Source: Angelakisella sp.
GTDB lineage: Bacteria > Bacillota > Clostridia > Oscillospirales > Ruminococcaceae
DNA length: 23,203 bases
Assembly: GCA_020024515.1 (NCBI GenBank)
Contig: JAHHTR010000028.1
Coordinates: forward strand, 1 to 23,203
Reading direction: 5' to 3'
Positions within the stretch are counted from its first letter, which is position 1. Each line of letters opens with the position of its first letter. The position numbers and the translations under genes are program-made. The notes below the pieces were generated by a model that searched no databases, was not told the origin of the DNA, and worked only from the letters and a program-made list of their open reading frames with translations. Shown here piece after piece: positions 16,071-23,203 of the stretch.

Positions 16071-16724
16071 ATGACACTAACACAAAAAATAATTTTTATA
16101 ACAGAAATTATAGGTACAGTTGCCTTTGCACTTGCAGGAACAATGCTTGGCATACGCAAAAAAATGGATATTTTCGGTGTAATAGTTTTAGGAGGAATAA
16201 CTGCTGTTGGTGGTGGATGTATACGTGATATATTACTTGGGCTGTTTCCACCTATGCTGTTCAGAAACCCTATCTATGTCAATATTGCATTTTTAACAAG
16301 TATTTTTGTATTTTTATTCGTATGTTTGCGACACAATAAACTCAATCAAGACACAATCAATAAATATCTCCCTTTTATTGATTTCTGTGATGCAATAGGA
16401 CTTGCCGCTTTTACGGTAGTCGGAGCTGATACTGCAATTACACATGGTTATGTTGATAATAGTTTTCTTGTTGTTTTTGTAGCAACACTTACAGGTGTGG
16501 GTGGTGGCATACTACGTGATATAATCGTTGGCATAACCCCAGTTATTTTCCGAAAGCAAGTATATGCGATAGCTTCCATTATAGGTGGAATAGTATATGT
16601 AAATGTCCGACTTTATGACACAAATTTAGCTATTTTTGTAACATTTATATTGATAATAGTTATACGTATGGTATCTCGTAAATTTAAACTAAACTTACCC
16701 ATCGCACCATTCAGCAAAAAATAA
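16071..16724 (+). CDS. TRIC cation channel family protein (YadS/UPF0126 type)
   Basis: This is a 217-residue membrane protein made of two similar halves with about seven hydrophobic helices. The halves carry matching glycine motifs: GGITAVGGGCIRDILLG in the first and TGVGGGILRDIIVG in the second, which are characteristic of bacterial TRIC channels, trimeric cation-selective (mainly K+) pores. I start it at ATG 16071 because AAGGAG lies ten bases upstream; the frame stays open back to 15993, but that part lacks a ribosome binding site. It is transcribed away from hypB. The physiological role in bacteria is poorly known. Confidence 0.9.
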   Translation: MTLTQKIIFITEIIGTVAFALAGTMLGIRKKMDIFGVIVLGGITAVGGGCIRDILLGLFPPMLFRNPIYVNIAFLTSIFVFLFVCLRHNKLNQDTINKYLPFIDFCDAIGLAAFTVVGADTAITHGYVDNSFLVVFVATLTGVGGGILRDIIVGITPVIFRKQVYAIASIIGGIVYVNVRLYDTNLAIFVTFILIIVIRMVSRKFKLNLPIAPFSKK

Positions 16725-16838
16725 ATATATAAGTGTAAATCTAATATACAAATTTGCATATTATATAATATAGGTCATATTCTGACTTTTTATAAATAGC
16801 ACAAAATATACAGTTTTATAAAAAGGAGGCGACTGTTT

Positions 16839-17132
16839 TTGATTTGCAGATTGGTAGATTTACGTAATAAAGAAGTTGTAAACATCAATAACGGTGAATG
16901 TTTGGGTGCGGTTTGTGATGTTGAAATAGACACCTGCTGTGCAAGAGTGCTTGCCCTAATAATTTACGGTAAACCAAAACTTTTTGGACTGCTCGGTAAG
17001 GAAGAAGATATTATCATAAAATGGGAAAATATTGAATGTATAGGTGAAGATACAGTATTGGTAAGATGTGTTTGCACGCCAAAAAATAATTGTAAAAAAT
17101 GTTACGGTCTTTTTGATAGATTGATGGGATAA
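16839..17132 (+). CDS. YlmC/YmxH family PRC-barrel protein
   Basis: The 97-residue product has the short PRC-barrel layout of YlmC/YmxH proteins: RLVDLRNKEVVNI near the start, then GECLGAVCDVEID, KLFGLLGKEED and an IKWENIECIGEDTVLV segment. Members occur in spore-forming Firmicutes and some are made under sporulation control, but no biochemical function is established. The C-terminal end has an extra Cys pair-like stretch (CVCTPKNNCKKC). The start is TTG 16839, nine bases after a perfect AAAAGGAGG. A GNAT gene follows after 23 bases and is probably cotranscribed. Confidence 0.85.
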   Translation: MICRLVDLRNKEVVNINNGECLGAVCDVEIDTCCARVLALIIYGKPKLFGLLGKEEDIIIKWENIECIGEDTVLVRCVCTPKNNCKKCYGLFDRLMG

Positions 17133-17155
17133 ATTAAATATCGGAGGAAAAGAAA

Positions 17156-17671
17156 ATAGAACTTAAACAAAGTACATACAGTGATATGGATAGTATTATA
17201 GAAATTATTGATATGGCAAAACAATATATGAAAGAAAGCGGTATTAATCAGTGGCAAGATGGCTATCCAAATAGAGAACAAATAACAATGGATATAGATA
17301 CATCAGTATCATACATTATAGAAGATAATAGCAAAATAATAGGAACAGCTGTCATCACATTTTTTGGTGATACGAACTATGACAAAATATATGACGGGAA
17401 ATGGTTATCCGATAATGAATTTTGTGCTATACATAGAATAGCGGTAAACAGTGATTTTAAAGGAAAAAGTATTGCTAAACAATTTGTTGACAAAGCCGAG
17501 AGCTTATCGCAAGAAAAAAATATTCATTCTATAAAAGTAGATACACATAGGCAAAATCTATCTATGCAAAAATTTCTGTTAAAAAATGGGTTTACCTACT
17601 GCGGTATAATTTATCTTGACGGAAAAATGGATAGTCAGAATGAACGTTTTGCCTATGAAAAAATAATATGA
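17156..17671 (+). CDS. GNAT family N-acetyltransferase with apparent ATA start
   Basis: GNAT enzymes transfer an acetyl group from acetyl-CoA to amines. The sequence shows the first strand and helix (ELKQSTYSDMDSIIEI), the central strand CAIHRIAVNSDFKGKSIAKQF that forms the acetyl-CoA loop, and the C-terminal NLSMQKFLLKNGF segment. The substrate is unknown. The first ordinary start codon is ATG 17186 but it has no ribosome binding site and would remove the first beta strand. Ten codons earlier, eight bases after a perfect GGAGG (17143-17147), lies ATA (17156) directly before GAACTTAAA, where homologues normally have ATG. An in-frame TAA at 17135 closes the frame upstream. Either a rare ATA initiation or a mutated start codon explains this. 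The fold itself is intact (171 residues from the ATA). Confidence 0.8.
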   Translation: MELKQSTYSDMDSIIEIIDMAKQYMKESGINQWQDGYPNREQITMDIDTSVSYIIEDNSKIIGTAVITFFGDTNYDKIYDGKWLSDNEFCAIHRIAVNSDFKGKSIAKQFVDKAESLSQEKNIHSIKVDTHRQNLSMQKFLLKNGFTYCGIIYLDGKMDSQNERFAYEKII

Positions 17672-17683
17672 GTCTTATATAAC

Positions 17684-17727
17684 AAAAACTCTTGAAAAAG
17701 CTGTACAGCAATTTCAAGAGTTTTTTT
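17684..17727. terminator. Bidirectional Rho-independent terminator
   Basis: AAAAACTCTTGAAA and TTTCAAGAGTTTTT form a strong stem; the loop contains the self-complementary GCTGTACAGC. Seven T residues follow on the plus strand and five on the minus strand. It serves both the GNAT gene and the convergent corrinoid-transport operon. Confidence 0.85.
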
Positions 17728-17736
17728 ATTTATATT

Positions 17737-18840
17737 TTATTTATTATACAAAACATCTGCCATATATGCGTAAGCCTCACCGTATTTCCCATTTGGTCTA
17801 TGATGGAATAAATTATTTGGCATAAAGTAAACTTTATTATTCTTTACCGCCTGTAACTCTTTCCATACTGGGTTGCTGCTGAAATCTCTCTCTACAATTT
17901 CTTTTGCGAGGTCCTCTGAACTTATGCACTGAATAAGTATAATATCCGGATTTTCTGCATACAGTGCCTCCATATTTAAATCTAATCGTGTTGCTTTGCC
18001 TGTTTTGTCCCATTTATCTGCAATATTTGTCGCTTTTAATTCACTGATAAGCGCACCCATATCAGTAGATTTGCAGTTTACTTTTGATTTGCCGTCAGTA
18101 CTTGCCAATAATGAAACAACTTTTGGACTTTTGTATGTTGGAATATTTACAATGGTTTCTGCTACTTTATCAAGGGTTTTATTTGCAACTGTATCCCAAA
18201 GCTCAGGTTTTGAATTTATATTGCAAAAAACCTTAAACCACTTTAAATAGTCTGATAATCCACTGTATTTTACGGCTATTACAGGAATATTTGCATTTTC
18301 TGCCGCATCTTTAATGGTTTTATATCCTGACATTGCTGTCGAACATATAATTATATCGGGTTTTGTTGCTATTATATTCTCTATTTTCCATGTTTTTGCA
18401 GATGAACTTGTTGCCAATACCTCCATACCTGCGTCTTGTGTAATATCTCTGCCAATTTGCTCATTATACAGTTCTATTGCACTTTTACCACCAATTACAC
18501 CATTTGCAACACCGCCTGCTTCATACCATAGACAAGTATGACTTGCATATAGAATTGCAACTTTTTTAGGATTTTTGTTTATTGTGATACTCTCTCTGCC
18601 TGAATCATCAGTAAATGTTACACTGTTTTCATCAACCACAACCTTATCGGCAGCATCCATATAACTATTTCTGATATTCGTTATTTCATCATTTTTGTCT
18701 TTATCAGATTCTGTCTTGCTTTCCAAATTTTCTGATATTGATACTGATGATGTACTGTCTACATCTGTTTTCTGTCCGCAAGCTACCGCTGATAGTAGCA
18801 TGATACCTGCTATCAATACAGATAACACTTTTATTTTCAT
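17737..18840 (-). CDS. btuF: Corrinoid ABC transporter substrate-binding lipoprotein (BtuF-like)
   Basis: The 367-residue protein has a signal peptide with a lipobox ending in Cys21 (LLSAVAC), a Ser/Asp/Glu-rich linker to about residue 60, then a Periplas_BP_2 (FecB/BtuF) domain: a first lobe with KKVAILYASHTCLWYEAGG, the connecting helix around 180-220 and a second lobe ending at AYAYMADVLYNK. After lipidation it would sit on the outer face of the membrane and capture ligand. The family also binds siderophores and heme; the cobalamin riboswitch at the head of the operon points to cobalamin or another corrinoid. ATG 18840 has AAGGAGAT six bases upstream. It is the last gene, 53 bases after the ATPase, and ends at a terminator. 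Confidence 0.85.
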   Translation of the reverse strand: MKIKVLSVLIAGIMLLSAVACGQKTDVDSTSSVSISENLESKTESDKDKNDEITNIRNSYMDAADKVVVDENSVTFTDDSGRESITINKNPKKVAILYASHTCLWYEAGGVANGVIGGKSAIELYNEQIGRDITQDAGMEVLATSSSAKTWKIENIIATKPDIIICSTAMSGYKTIKDAAENANIPVIAVKYSGLSDYLKWFKVFCNINSKPELWDTVANKTLDKVAETIVNIPTYKSPKVVSLLASTDGKSKVNCKSTDMGALISELKATNIADKWDKTGKATRLDLNMEALYAENPDIILIQCISSEDLAKEIVERDFSSNPVWKELQAVKNNKVYFMPNNLFHHRPNGKYGEAYAYMADVLYNK

Positions 18841-18893
18841 TTTCTTATCTCCTTACAAACCTTAAAATATATATTAAATTTGGCTATTAAAAG

Positions 18894-19682
18894 CTAATTT
18901 AAATCTTTAATTCCATTCACAATAAAATATGGACAATTATTCATATCATCATTTTTTACTTCACATATTATTCTGAAAACATCTTTCATATTTTGTGCAG
19001 TTATAATTTTTTGAGGTGTTCCTTCCGCAAAAATATGATTATTTTTTATTACATAAATATAGTCTGCATACCTCGCTGCAAAATTAATATCATGTAAAAC
19101 CATTACAACAGTTAAATCTATCTTTTTTGACAGATTTCTTATGAGTTCCAATATTTCCACTTGATAACCTATATCAAGATATGTTGTAGGTTCATCTAAA
19201 ACAAGTACTTGTGGTTGCTGTGCTATTGCCATTGCAATCCATGCTCTCTGCCTTTCTCCACCCGAAAGTGTACTCACTTTTTGATATTTAAGATTTGTCA
19301 AGCCTGTAATTTTAAGTGTATTTTCGATGATTTCAGTATCTTCTTTTAGTATTCCCCTTCCGAATTTTAGATATGGATAACGACCATAAGATACCAAAGT
19401 ATTTACATCTATATCATAAGGCACATCGTGGTATTGTGGCAAATAAGCAATCTTTTTTGCAAGTTCTTTTGATTTATATTTTTTAATTTGCTTATCTTCA
19501 AAAATTATTTTCCCTTTTTTATAAGCAACTGCTTTTGATATAGTCTTTAAAAGTGTACTTTTTCCACAACCGTTTTCACCTATTATTACAGATATTTTTC
19601 CTTTTTGAAAGTCCATTGTAATATCTTCAAGTATAGTCTTTTTCCCATAATTTACTGTTATATTCTTAAATCCAAAGTACAT
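18894..19682 (-). CDS. btuD: Corrinoid ABC transporter ATPase (BtuD-like)
   Basis: The 263-residue ATPase shows Walker A GENGCGKST (35-43), Q-loop Gln83, the signature LSGGERQR (139-146), Walker B VLVLDEP (159-165), D-loop and switch His197. It is of the FepC/BtuD subfamily that powers FecCD-type permeases. The start ATG 19682 lies two bases after the permease stop and has GGGGTG in the end of that gene; a longer frame from 19739 would overlap the permease and has no support. The permease lies directly upstream and the binding protein downstream, giving a complete importer. Confidence 0.9.
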   Translation of the reverse strand: MYFGFKNITVNYGKKTILEDITMDFQKGKISVIIGENGCGKSTLLKTISKAVAYKKGKIIFEDKQIKKYKSKELAKKIAYLPQYHDVPYDIDVNTLVSYGRYPYLKFGRGILKEDTEIIENTLKITGLTNLKYQKVSTLSGGERQRAWIAMAIAQQPQVLVLDEPTTYLDIGYQVEILELIRNLSKKIDLTVVMVLHDINFAARYADYIYVIKNNHIFAEGTPQKIITAQNMKDVFRIICEVKNDDMNNCPYFIVNGIKDLN

Positions 19683-19683
19683 T

Positions 19684-20691
19684 TTAAACACCCCTGTTCT
19701 CTTTACTGCGTAATAAATACAAAAAGAATGGAGCACCAATAAATGACATTACAATACTTACAGAAATTTCTGTTCCGCTGAATATAATTCTTCCAATTGT
19801 ATCACAAATTACAAGCACACTCGCACCCAAAAATATTGATGTCGGAAATAGATATTTATAATCTGAACCCACCAACAATCGTGCAATATGCGGAACTATC
19901 AGCCCGACAAAACTAATTAAACCCGCAACTGATATTGCGGCACCTGATAACAGTGAAGAAACAATGATTAATAATAGCCTAAACAACTCTGTTCTCAGTC
20001 CCAATGTATTAGCTATTTCATCGCCCAACATTAATATATTCATTTTTGTAGGAAGCAAAAAGACAACCGCAATCCCTACAAAAGTATAAGGCAATATAAC
20101 AAACAAATTTTTCCAACTTACACCATTCATACTACCTACCAAAAAACCTGTTGCATTTTGGAGTGTATCAGAAAAAAATATTTTAATTATATCATTACAT
20201 GCACCAAAAACTGCAGATATCGCAAGTCCAGACAATATCATTTTAACAGGGCTCACTCCCCTTTGATATGCTATCGCATATATAATCATAGTTGTCATAA
20301 ACGCACCAAGAATTGAACCTATTGGCAATAGATAACTTAAATGAGGAAACGCAACAAGTGTTAAGTATCCGACAAAGGTTGCTCCTCCTGTTACACCGAT
20401 AGTGGACGGTGATGCCAAATTATTCCGCATAACACCTTGCAAAATACATCCGCTGAGAGAAAGACAAATGCCAACCAACCCACCTGCCAAAACTCGCGGC
20501 AATCGAATATTCCATATTATCAGCCTTGCTGAACTGTCATCATTGACAAATATCGCCCTTAATGATTGCAAAACTGTAAATTTCATTGTTCCCAAACATA
20601 CAGAAACTACAATAGATATAATTGTAATTATAAACAAAATTAAAATTATCAATACTTTATGTTTATTTGACTTTACTTTTTCAGTTAACAA
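19684..20691 (-). CDS. btuC: Corrinoid ABC transporter permease (BtuC/FecCD family)
   Basis: This is an integral membrane protein of 335 residues with about nine or ten hydrophobic helices, typical of FecCD permeases. Family segments include WNIRLPRVLAGGLVG near residue 60, ASPSTIGVTGGATF, and the cytoplasmic coupling region with GAAISVAGLISFVGLIVPH. I choose TTG 20691 (read as LLTEKVKSNK...) because GAGGT lies seven bases upstream and because the open frame above it runs into the terminator and the riboswitch. It is the first gene of the operon, followed after one base by the ATPase. Confidence 0.9.
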   Translation of the reverse strand: MLTEKVKSNKHKVLIILILFIITIISIVVSVCLGTMKFTVLQSLRAIFVNDDSSARLIIWNIRLPRVLAGGLVGICLSLSGCILQGVMRNNLASPSTIGVTGGATFVGYLTLVAFPHLSYLLPIGSILGAFMTTMIIYAIAYQRGVSPVKMILSGLAISAVFGACNDIIKIFFSDTLQNATGFLVGSMNGVSWKNLFVILPYTFVGIAVVFLLPTKMNILMLGDEIANTLGLRTELFRLLLIIVSSLLSGAAISVAGLISFVGLIVPHIARLLVGSDYKYLFPTSIFLGASVLVICDTIGRIIFSGTEISVSIVMSFIGAPFFLYLLRSKENRGV

Positions 20692-20718
20692 AATTATTAC
20701 CTCTACAATTTTATCATA

Positions 20719-20760
20719 TAAAAAAAATGAGACACCTACCCCCCTACGTATAAGTATCCC
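20719..20760 (-). terminator. Intrinsic terminator, riboswitch expression platform
   Basis: On the minus strand GGGATACTTA (20760-20751) pairs fully, counting four G-U pairs, with TAGGTGTCTC (20738-20729); one base later begins a run of eight T. It lies between the cobalamin aptamer and the btuC start. An upstream octamer, ATAAGTGT (20801-20794), can pair with ATACTTAT in the left arm (20757-20750) and is a candidate antiterminator. Confidence 0.7.
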
Positions 20761-20799
20761 ACAAACTACATAGCGATATTTTTCCATCGAAATACACTT

Positions 20800-20985
20800 A
20801 TCTTCTTCATAACAAGGCAGGTCTCCTAACTTATGCTCACCCGCAGAATAAACCTTCCCAAAATTTACAAAGCATAAATCTTAGTGGCAATAATTATTCT
20901 TTGTCACACTTACAGTAGCGAGGACTGTTGCTGAATTGCACAGCATTCCCTTTTAATTAAAATAATGTAATTACTTTAAACCTTT
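20800..20985 (-). ncRNA. Cobalamin riboswitch
   Basis: On the minus strand the aptamer core is readable in order: GGTTTAA (20982-20976), GGGAATGCTGTG followed by AATTCAGCAACAGTC, CGCTACTGTAAG near 20920-20909, GCCACT (20888-20883), GGGAAGG (20859-20853), then the B12 box TAGGAGACCTGCC at about 20828-20816. These elements and their spacing match the AdoCbl-type riboswitch class. Binding of a cobalamin should favour the terminator at 20719-20760 and switch off the btuCDF-like operon. Confidence 0.92.
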
Positions 20986-21024
20986 ATTAATGTATTAACT
21001 TTTAATTATAGCTAATTATTATGT

Positions 21025-21052
21025 ATAATATACAAAAAAATTAATACACCAA
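21025..21052 (-). promoter_or_regulatory. Putative promoter for the riboswitch-btu operon
   Basis: On the minus strand TTGGTG (21052-21047) is followed after 16 bases by TATTAT (21030-21025), one mismatch to TATAAT. Transcription would start near 21018, about 35 bases before the aptamer. Confidence 0.45.
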
Positions 21053-21131
21053 TTTTACTACACACATAATTAAAATGTCAAGTTTATTTATTAAAATAGA
21101 GAATACTTTTAATTAATATTGATAAATAATC

Positions 21132-21137
21132 TATAAT
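21132..21137 (+). promoter_or_regulatory. -10 element before the citrate synthase relic
   Basis: A perfect TATAAT lies 36 bases upstream of ATG 21174. The -35 hexamer (TTAATT, 17-base spacer) is weak. With the intact AGGAGG ribosome binding site it suggests that the damaged gene can still be transcribed and translated. Confidence 0.4.
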
Positions 21138-21173
21138 TTTAAACTTGCAAAAATATATTTAGGAGGAACATTT

Positions 21174-21762
21174 ATGGCTAATAATCCTTATTATTCATTA
21201 GTAACAGAAGAAATTGAAAAACTGACACAACTAAGTATATCTACAAGTAAATTTGCATCGGGAAATTATAATAAATTTGATATTAAAAGAGGGTTACGAG
21301 ACATAAACGGCATAGGTGTGCTTGCAGGGCTCACTAAAATATCCGAAATATATGCGACCAAAACAGTAAATGATGAAATATTGCCTGATGAAGGTGAACC
21401 ATATTACAGAGGATACAATATAAAAGATATAGTCAGAGGGGTAAAAACAATACCGGCTATGAGGAATTATGGAAAAAGAATATAGACTATATACTTTGGT
21501 TGATAAACTTGCTCCACAGGTTATTTCCGATGAACGCAAAATATATAAAGGTGTCAGCGCAAATATTGACTTTTACAGCGGTTTTGTTTACAAAATGTTG
21601 AATTTACCTATGGAACTATATACACCTATTTTTGCTGTCGGAAGAATTGCCGGTTGGAGTGCCCACAGAATAGAAGAATTAATAAATATGGGAGAAATCA
21701 TTCGTCCTACTTATATAAACATACAAGAACACAAAGACTATAAAAAAATTGAAGATAGATAA
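21174..21762 (+). pseudogene. Citrate synthase pseudogene with large internal deletion
   Basis: Two overlapping frames are the two ends of one clostridial citrate synthase. The first (21174-21485) starts with ATG seven bases after AGGAGG and carries the N-terminal part, with DIKRGLRDINGIGVLAGLT and the YYRGYNIKDIVRG segment. The second (21469-21762) carries the C-terminal part, with NIDFYSGFVYKML, ELYTPIFAVGRIAGWSAHR and IIRPTY. Whole enzymes of this type have about 450 residues; about 250 central residues are missing, including both active-site histidines, while the third catalytic residue (Asp of DFYSG) remains in the second frame. The two parts also differ in frame, and TGA at 21460 closes the second frame just upstream of the join. 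The join lies near 21455-21475, perhaps at a short repeat such as TATGGA. It cannot make active citrate synthase. Assembly error is the main alternative. Confidence 0.88.
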
Positions 21763-21765
21763 GAC

Positions 21766-21806
21766 AAACCCTTCTTACGTTATAAGTAATAATATAAGAA
21801 GGGTTT
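21766..21806. terminator. Bidirectional terminator between citrate synthase relic and sigF
   Basis: AAACCCTTCTTA (21766-21777) and TAAGAAGGGTTT (21795-21806) are perfect 12-bp arms around a 17-base loop. TTTTGTT follows on the plus strand and TTTGTC on the minus strand. It starts four bases after the relic's stop codon. Confidence 0.8.
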
Positions 21807-21808
21807 TG

Positions 21809-22474
21809 TTATGAATTTAATTTTTGATATAGAAATTTAAGTATTTTCTTTTCCTTTCTGGATACTTGCACTTGCGTCATATTGAGTTTTTCTGCCGTTT
21901 TGCTTTGTGTATATTCTTTATAAAACCTATAATAAATTATCATTCTGTCTTGACTCGGAAGTTCGGAAATAAGTTGCTTTAACGATAATACATCTGACAA
22001 GTGATCATCAAGATATTCCGTCGGAATATCCATCTGTCCGCCACCCTCGTCTTCATTAACAGTCAAAGAAACAGTCGGCATTGTTGCAGTCAGAGCTTCG
22101 GTTACATCATTTTCCGACACCTCCAATTCTTTTGCTATTTCCGATATATGAACCTCCCTACCCATTTTCTTTTCTAAGTACTCTTTGCAACGAACCGCTT
22201 TTAATCCAAGTTCTTTTACACTTCTGCTTACTTTTACTGTTCCTCCATCACGAAAAAGTCTGCGTATCTCACCCAAAATTACAGGCACAGCATACGTTGA
22301 AAACATTATACCTCGTGATTTATCAAAACCTTTGATAGCTTTTACAAGTCCCATACAGCCAGCCTGATACATATCATCATACTCTATTCCTCTACCCGTA
22401 AAACGATGAACACATGAATGAACCAAGCCTAAATTCTTCTCTACCATTTCATCTAGTGACAACTCTTTTTCCAA
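21809..22474 (-). CDS. sigF: Sporulation sigma factor SigF (SpoIIAC)
   Basis: This 221-residue sigma-70 factor directs early forespore transcription. Region 2 covers about residues 10-80 (VEKNLGLVHSCVHRF, then STYAVPVILGEIRRLFRDGG), region 3 about 85-150, and region 4 about 172-215 (TQSKTAEKLNMTQVQVSRKEKK). Its position after spoIIAB identifies it as SigF rather than the similar SigG. The N-terminus is shorter than in Bacillus. The first standard start is TTG 22474, but its only ribosome binding site (GAGGTGA) lies 21 bases upstream. At six bases after that site is an in-frame ATT (22489), which would add five residues. The true start is therefore uncertain. It lies 46 bases after spoIIAB. 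Confidence 0.92.
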   Translation of the reverse strand: MEKELSLDEMVEKNLGLVHSCVHRFTGRGIEYDDMYQAGCMGLVKAIKGFDKSRGIMFSTYAVPVILGEIRRLFRDGGTVKVSRSVKELGLKAVRCKEYLEKKMGREVHISEIAKELEVSENDVTEALTATMPTVSLTVNEDEGGGQMDIPTEYLDDHLSDVLSLKQLISELPSQDRMIIYYRFYKEYTQSKTAEKLNMTQVQVSRKEKKILKFLYQKLNS

Positions 22475-22520
22475 TAGATTGCTATTAATAAAAAATCACC
22501 TCTATTTGTATTTATGTATA

Positions 22521-22946
22521 CTATTGAAGTTGTTTATGTAGAGTAACGGTAGTTCCCTTATTTAATATAGAGTGTACGACAACTTTATCACAAAGCTCAT
22601 TCATAAGTGCAAAACCCAGTCCTGCTCTCTCTCCTGTTGTACATGTTGTATATAACGGTTCTTGTGCCTTTTCTATATTCTCTATGCCACACCCCTTGTC
22701 CTTTATTGTTATTATTATTTTACGTTTATCATTTATGCGGGCATATATTGTAACATTGCCTTTTTTTTCGTTGTAACCATGTACAATACAGTTTGTAACA
22801 GCTTCGGAAACTGCTGTTTTAATATCACACAACTCATTTACCGTTGGATCAACTGTTGACATAAATGCAGTAACAGCCATTCTCGCAAAACTTTCATTTT
22901 CACTCTTTGCAGTAAATATAATTTTTGTACTATTGATTATTTTCAT
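22521..22946 (-). CDS. spoIIAB: Anti-sigma F factor SpoIIAB
   Basis: SpoIIAB is a GHKL-fold serine kinase that holds SigF inactive and phosphorylates SpoIIAA. The 141-residue protein shows the N-box EAVTNCIVHGY (Glu48, Asn52), the G1 box DKGCGI (Asp83) and the G2 box GERAGLGFALM (105-115), all in place. I chose ATG 22946 because it fits the family N-terminus (KIINSTKIIFTAKSENESF); an ATG five codons earlier (22961) is possible. The start lies inside the end of spoIIAA, so the two are translationally coupled, which fits the need for balanced amounts of both proteins. Confidence 0.94.
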   Translation of the reverse strand: MKIINSTKIIFTAKSENESFARMAVTAFMSTVDPTVNELCDIKTAVSEAVTNCIVHGYNEKKGNVTIYARINDKRKIIITIKDKGCGIENIEKAQEPLYTTCTTGERAGLGFALMNELCDKVVVHSILNKGTTVTLHKQLQ

Positions 22947-23203
22947 CTTCTTCACTTCCATTTTCCAAATTAATATTTAATTTTTCAAGTCCTGCCAATT
23001 TCATTACTTTCTTAAAGTCCTCAGACATATTTATGATATATAACTTTGCCTTAATTTCCGATAAAAGTTTGTATCTTCCCATAATAAATCCGATACCTGA
23101 AGAATCCATAAAATCTAAATCTTTAAAATCTAAAATAACTTTTTTAGGCATATAAATGTTTATATAATTATCAATTTTTTCTCGTAAAATCTTTGCTACA
23201 TGG
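22930..23203 (-). CDS. spoIIAA: Anti-anti-sigma factor SpoIIAA, 5' end outside the window
   Basis: SpoIIAA is the STAS-domain partner that releases SigF from SpoIIAB. The frame stays open to the right edge of the window; upstream of the internal Met at 23151 it still reads HVAKILREKIDNYINIY, the family's first helix, so the true start lies beyond 23203. The phosphorylation-site segment DFMDSSGIG is intact. About 90 residues are visible; the full protein is usually about 110-115. It overlaps the start of spoIIAB by about 17 bases. Confidence 0.93.
   Translation of the reverse strand, partial: HVAKILREKIDNYINIYMPKKVILDFKDLDFMDSSGIGFIMGRYKLLSEIKAKLYIINMSEDFKKVMKLAGLEKLNINLENGSEEDENNQ

Noticed and set aside
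17737..20691. Iron-siderophore ABC transporter
   Set aside because: Protein sequence alone would allow it, but the cobalamin riboswitch directly upstream makes corrinoid uptake the better reading.
20692..20787. Upstream extension of the btuC frame
   Set aside because: It would be read through the riboswitch terminator region; TTG 20691 with GAGGT fits the normal BtuC length.
21174..21762. Two independent small genes at 21174-21485 and 21469-21762
   Set aside because: The first is the N-terminal and the second the C-terminal part of one citrate synthase, in order and on the same strand, and the second has no ribosome binding site.
1..23203. CRISPR arrays, tRNA or rRNA genes, transposases, phage genes
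   Set aside because: No spaced direct repeats, cloverleaf sequences, rRNA segments, transposase motifs or flanking inverted repeats were seen on either strand.

Overview
The window is a continuous piece of chromosome from a low-GC, endospore-forming Firmicute. It is most likely a member of the class Clostridia; an Oscillospirales/Ruminococcaceae-like gut organism is my guess from gene content and protein style, not a proven assignment. Supporting evidence: spoIIAA-spoIIAB-sigF, a CwlD-type spore-cortex amidase, a YlmC/YmxH-family protein, strong AGGAGG-type ribosome binding sites, and AT-rich spacers with sigma-A-like promoters. There are no rRNA or tRNA genes, insertion sequences, phage genes or CRISPR arrays. 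Almost everything is core chromosome rather than accessory DNA.

Left part (about 1-12417): a long minus-strand gene series, read from high to low coordinates: zapA (with a very long acidic extension), a U32/RlhA-like protein, a DUF5711-like membrane protein, a CvpA-family protein, a ClpE-type unfoldase with its own promoter, a small DUF898-like membrane protein, rsmI, rapZ, cwlD and radA. Spacings are short or overlapping, so these are probably two or three operons for envelope/division, proteostasis, rRNA modification and DNA repair. A 50-residue Cys-rich ORF too short for usual ORF listing faces radA at the far left.

Middle (12418-17735): a divergent intergenic region with promoters for zapA and for an EF-G paralogue of the EF-G2 type, plus a perfect 14-bp Fur-like palindrome. 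The EF-G gene converges on a stand-alone hypB with terminators between them. A TRIC-family membrane protein, a YlmC/YmxH protein and a GNAT acetyltransferase follow on the plus strand. The GNAT gene has an excellent ribosome binding site but an apparent ATA start.

Right part (17737-23203): a minus-strand corrinoid-uptake operon (permease, ATPase, lipoprotein) preceded by a clear cobalamin riboswitch and an intrinsic terminator. Next is a plus-strand citrate synthase relic that keeps its promoter region, ribosome binding site, N-terminus and C-terminus but has lost about 250 central residues, including both catalytic histidines. Last is the spoIIA operon, whose first gene runs off the window.

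Most of the window is recognisable housekeeping and sporulation DNA. I do not see a wholly new multi-gene system. The most interesting items are the internally deleted citrate synthase, the ATA/ATT start-codon cases, the extended ZapA, the EF-G2 switch-region divergence, the riboswitch expression platform and the small CX3C-repeat protein.
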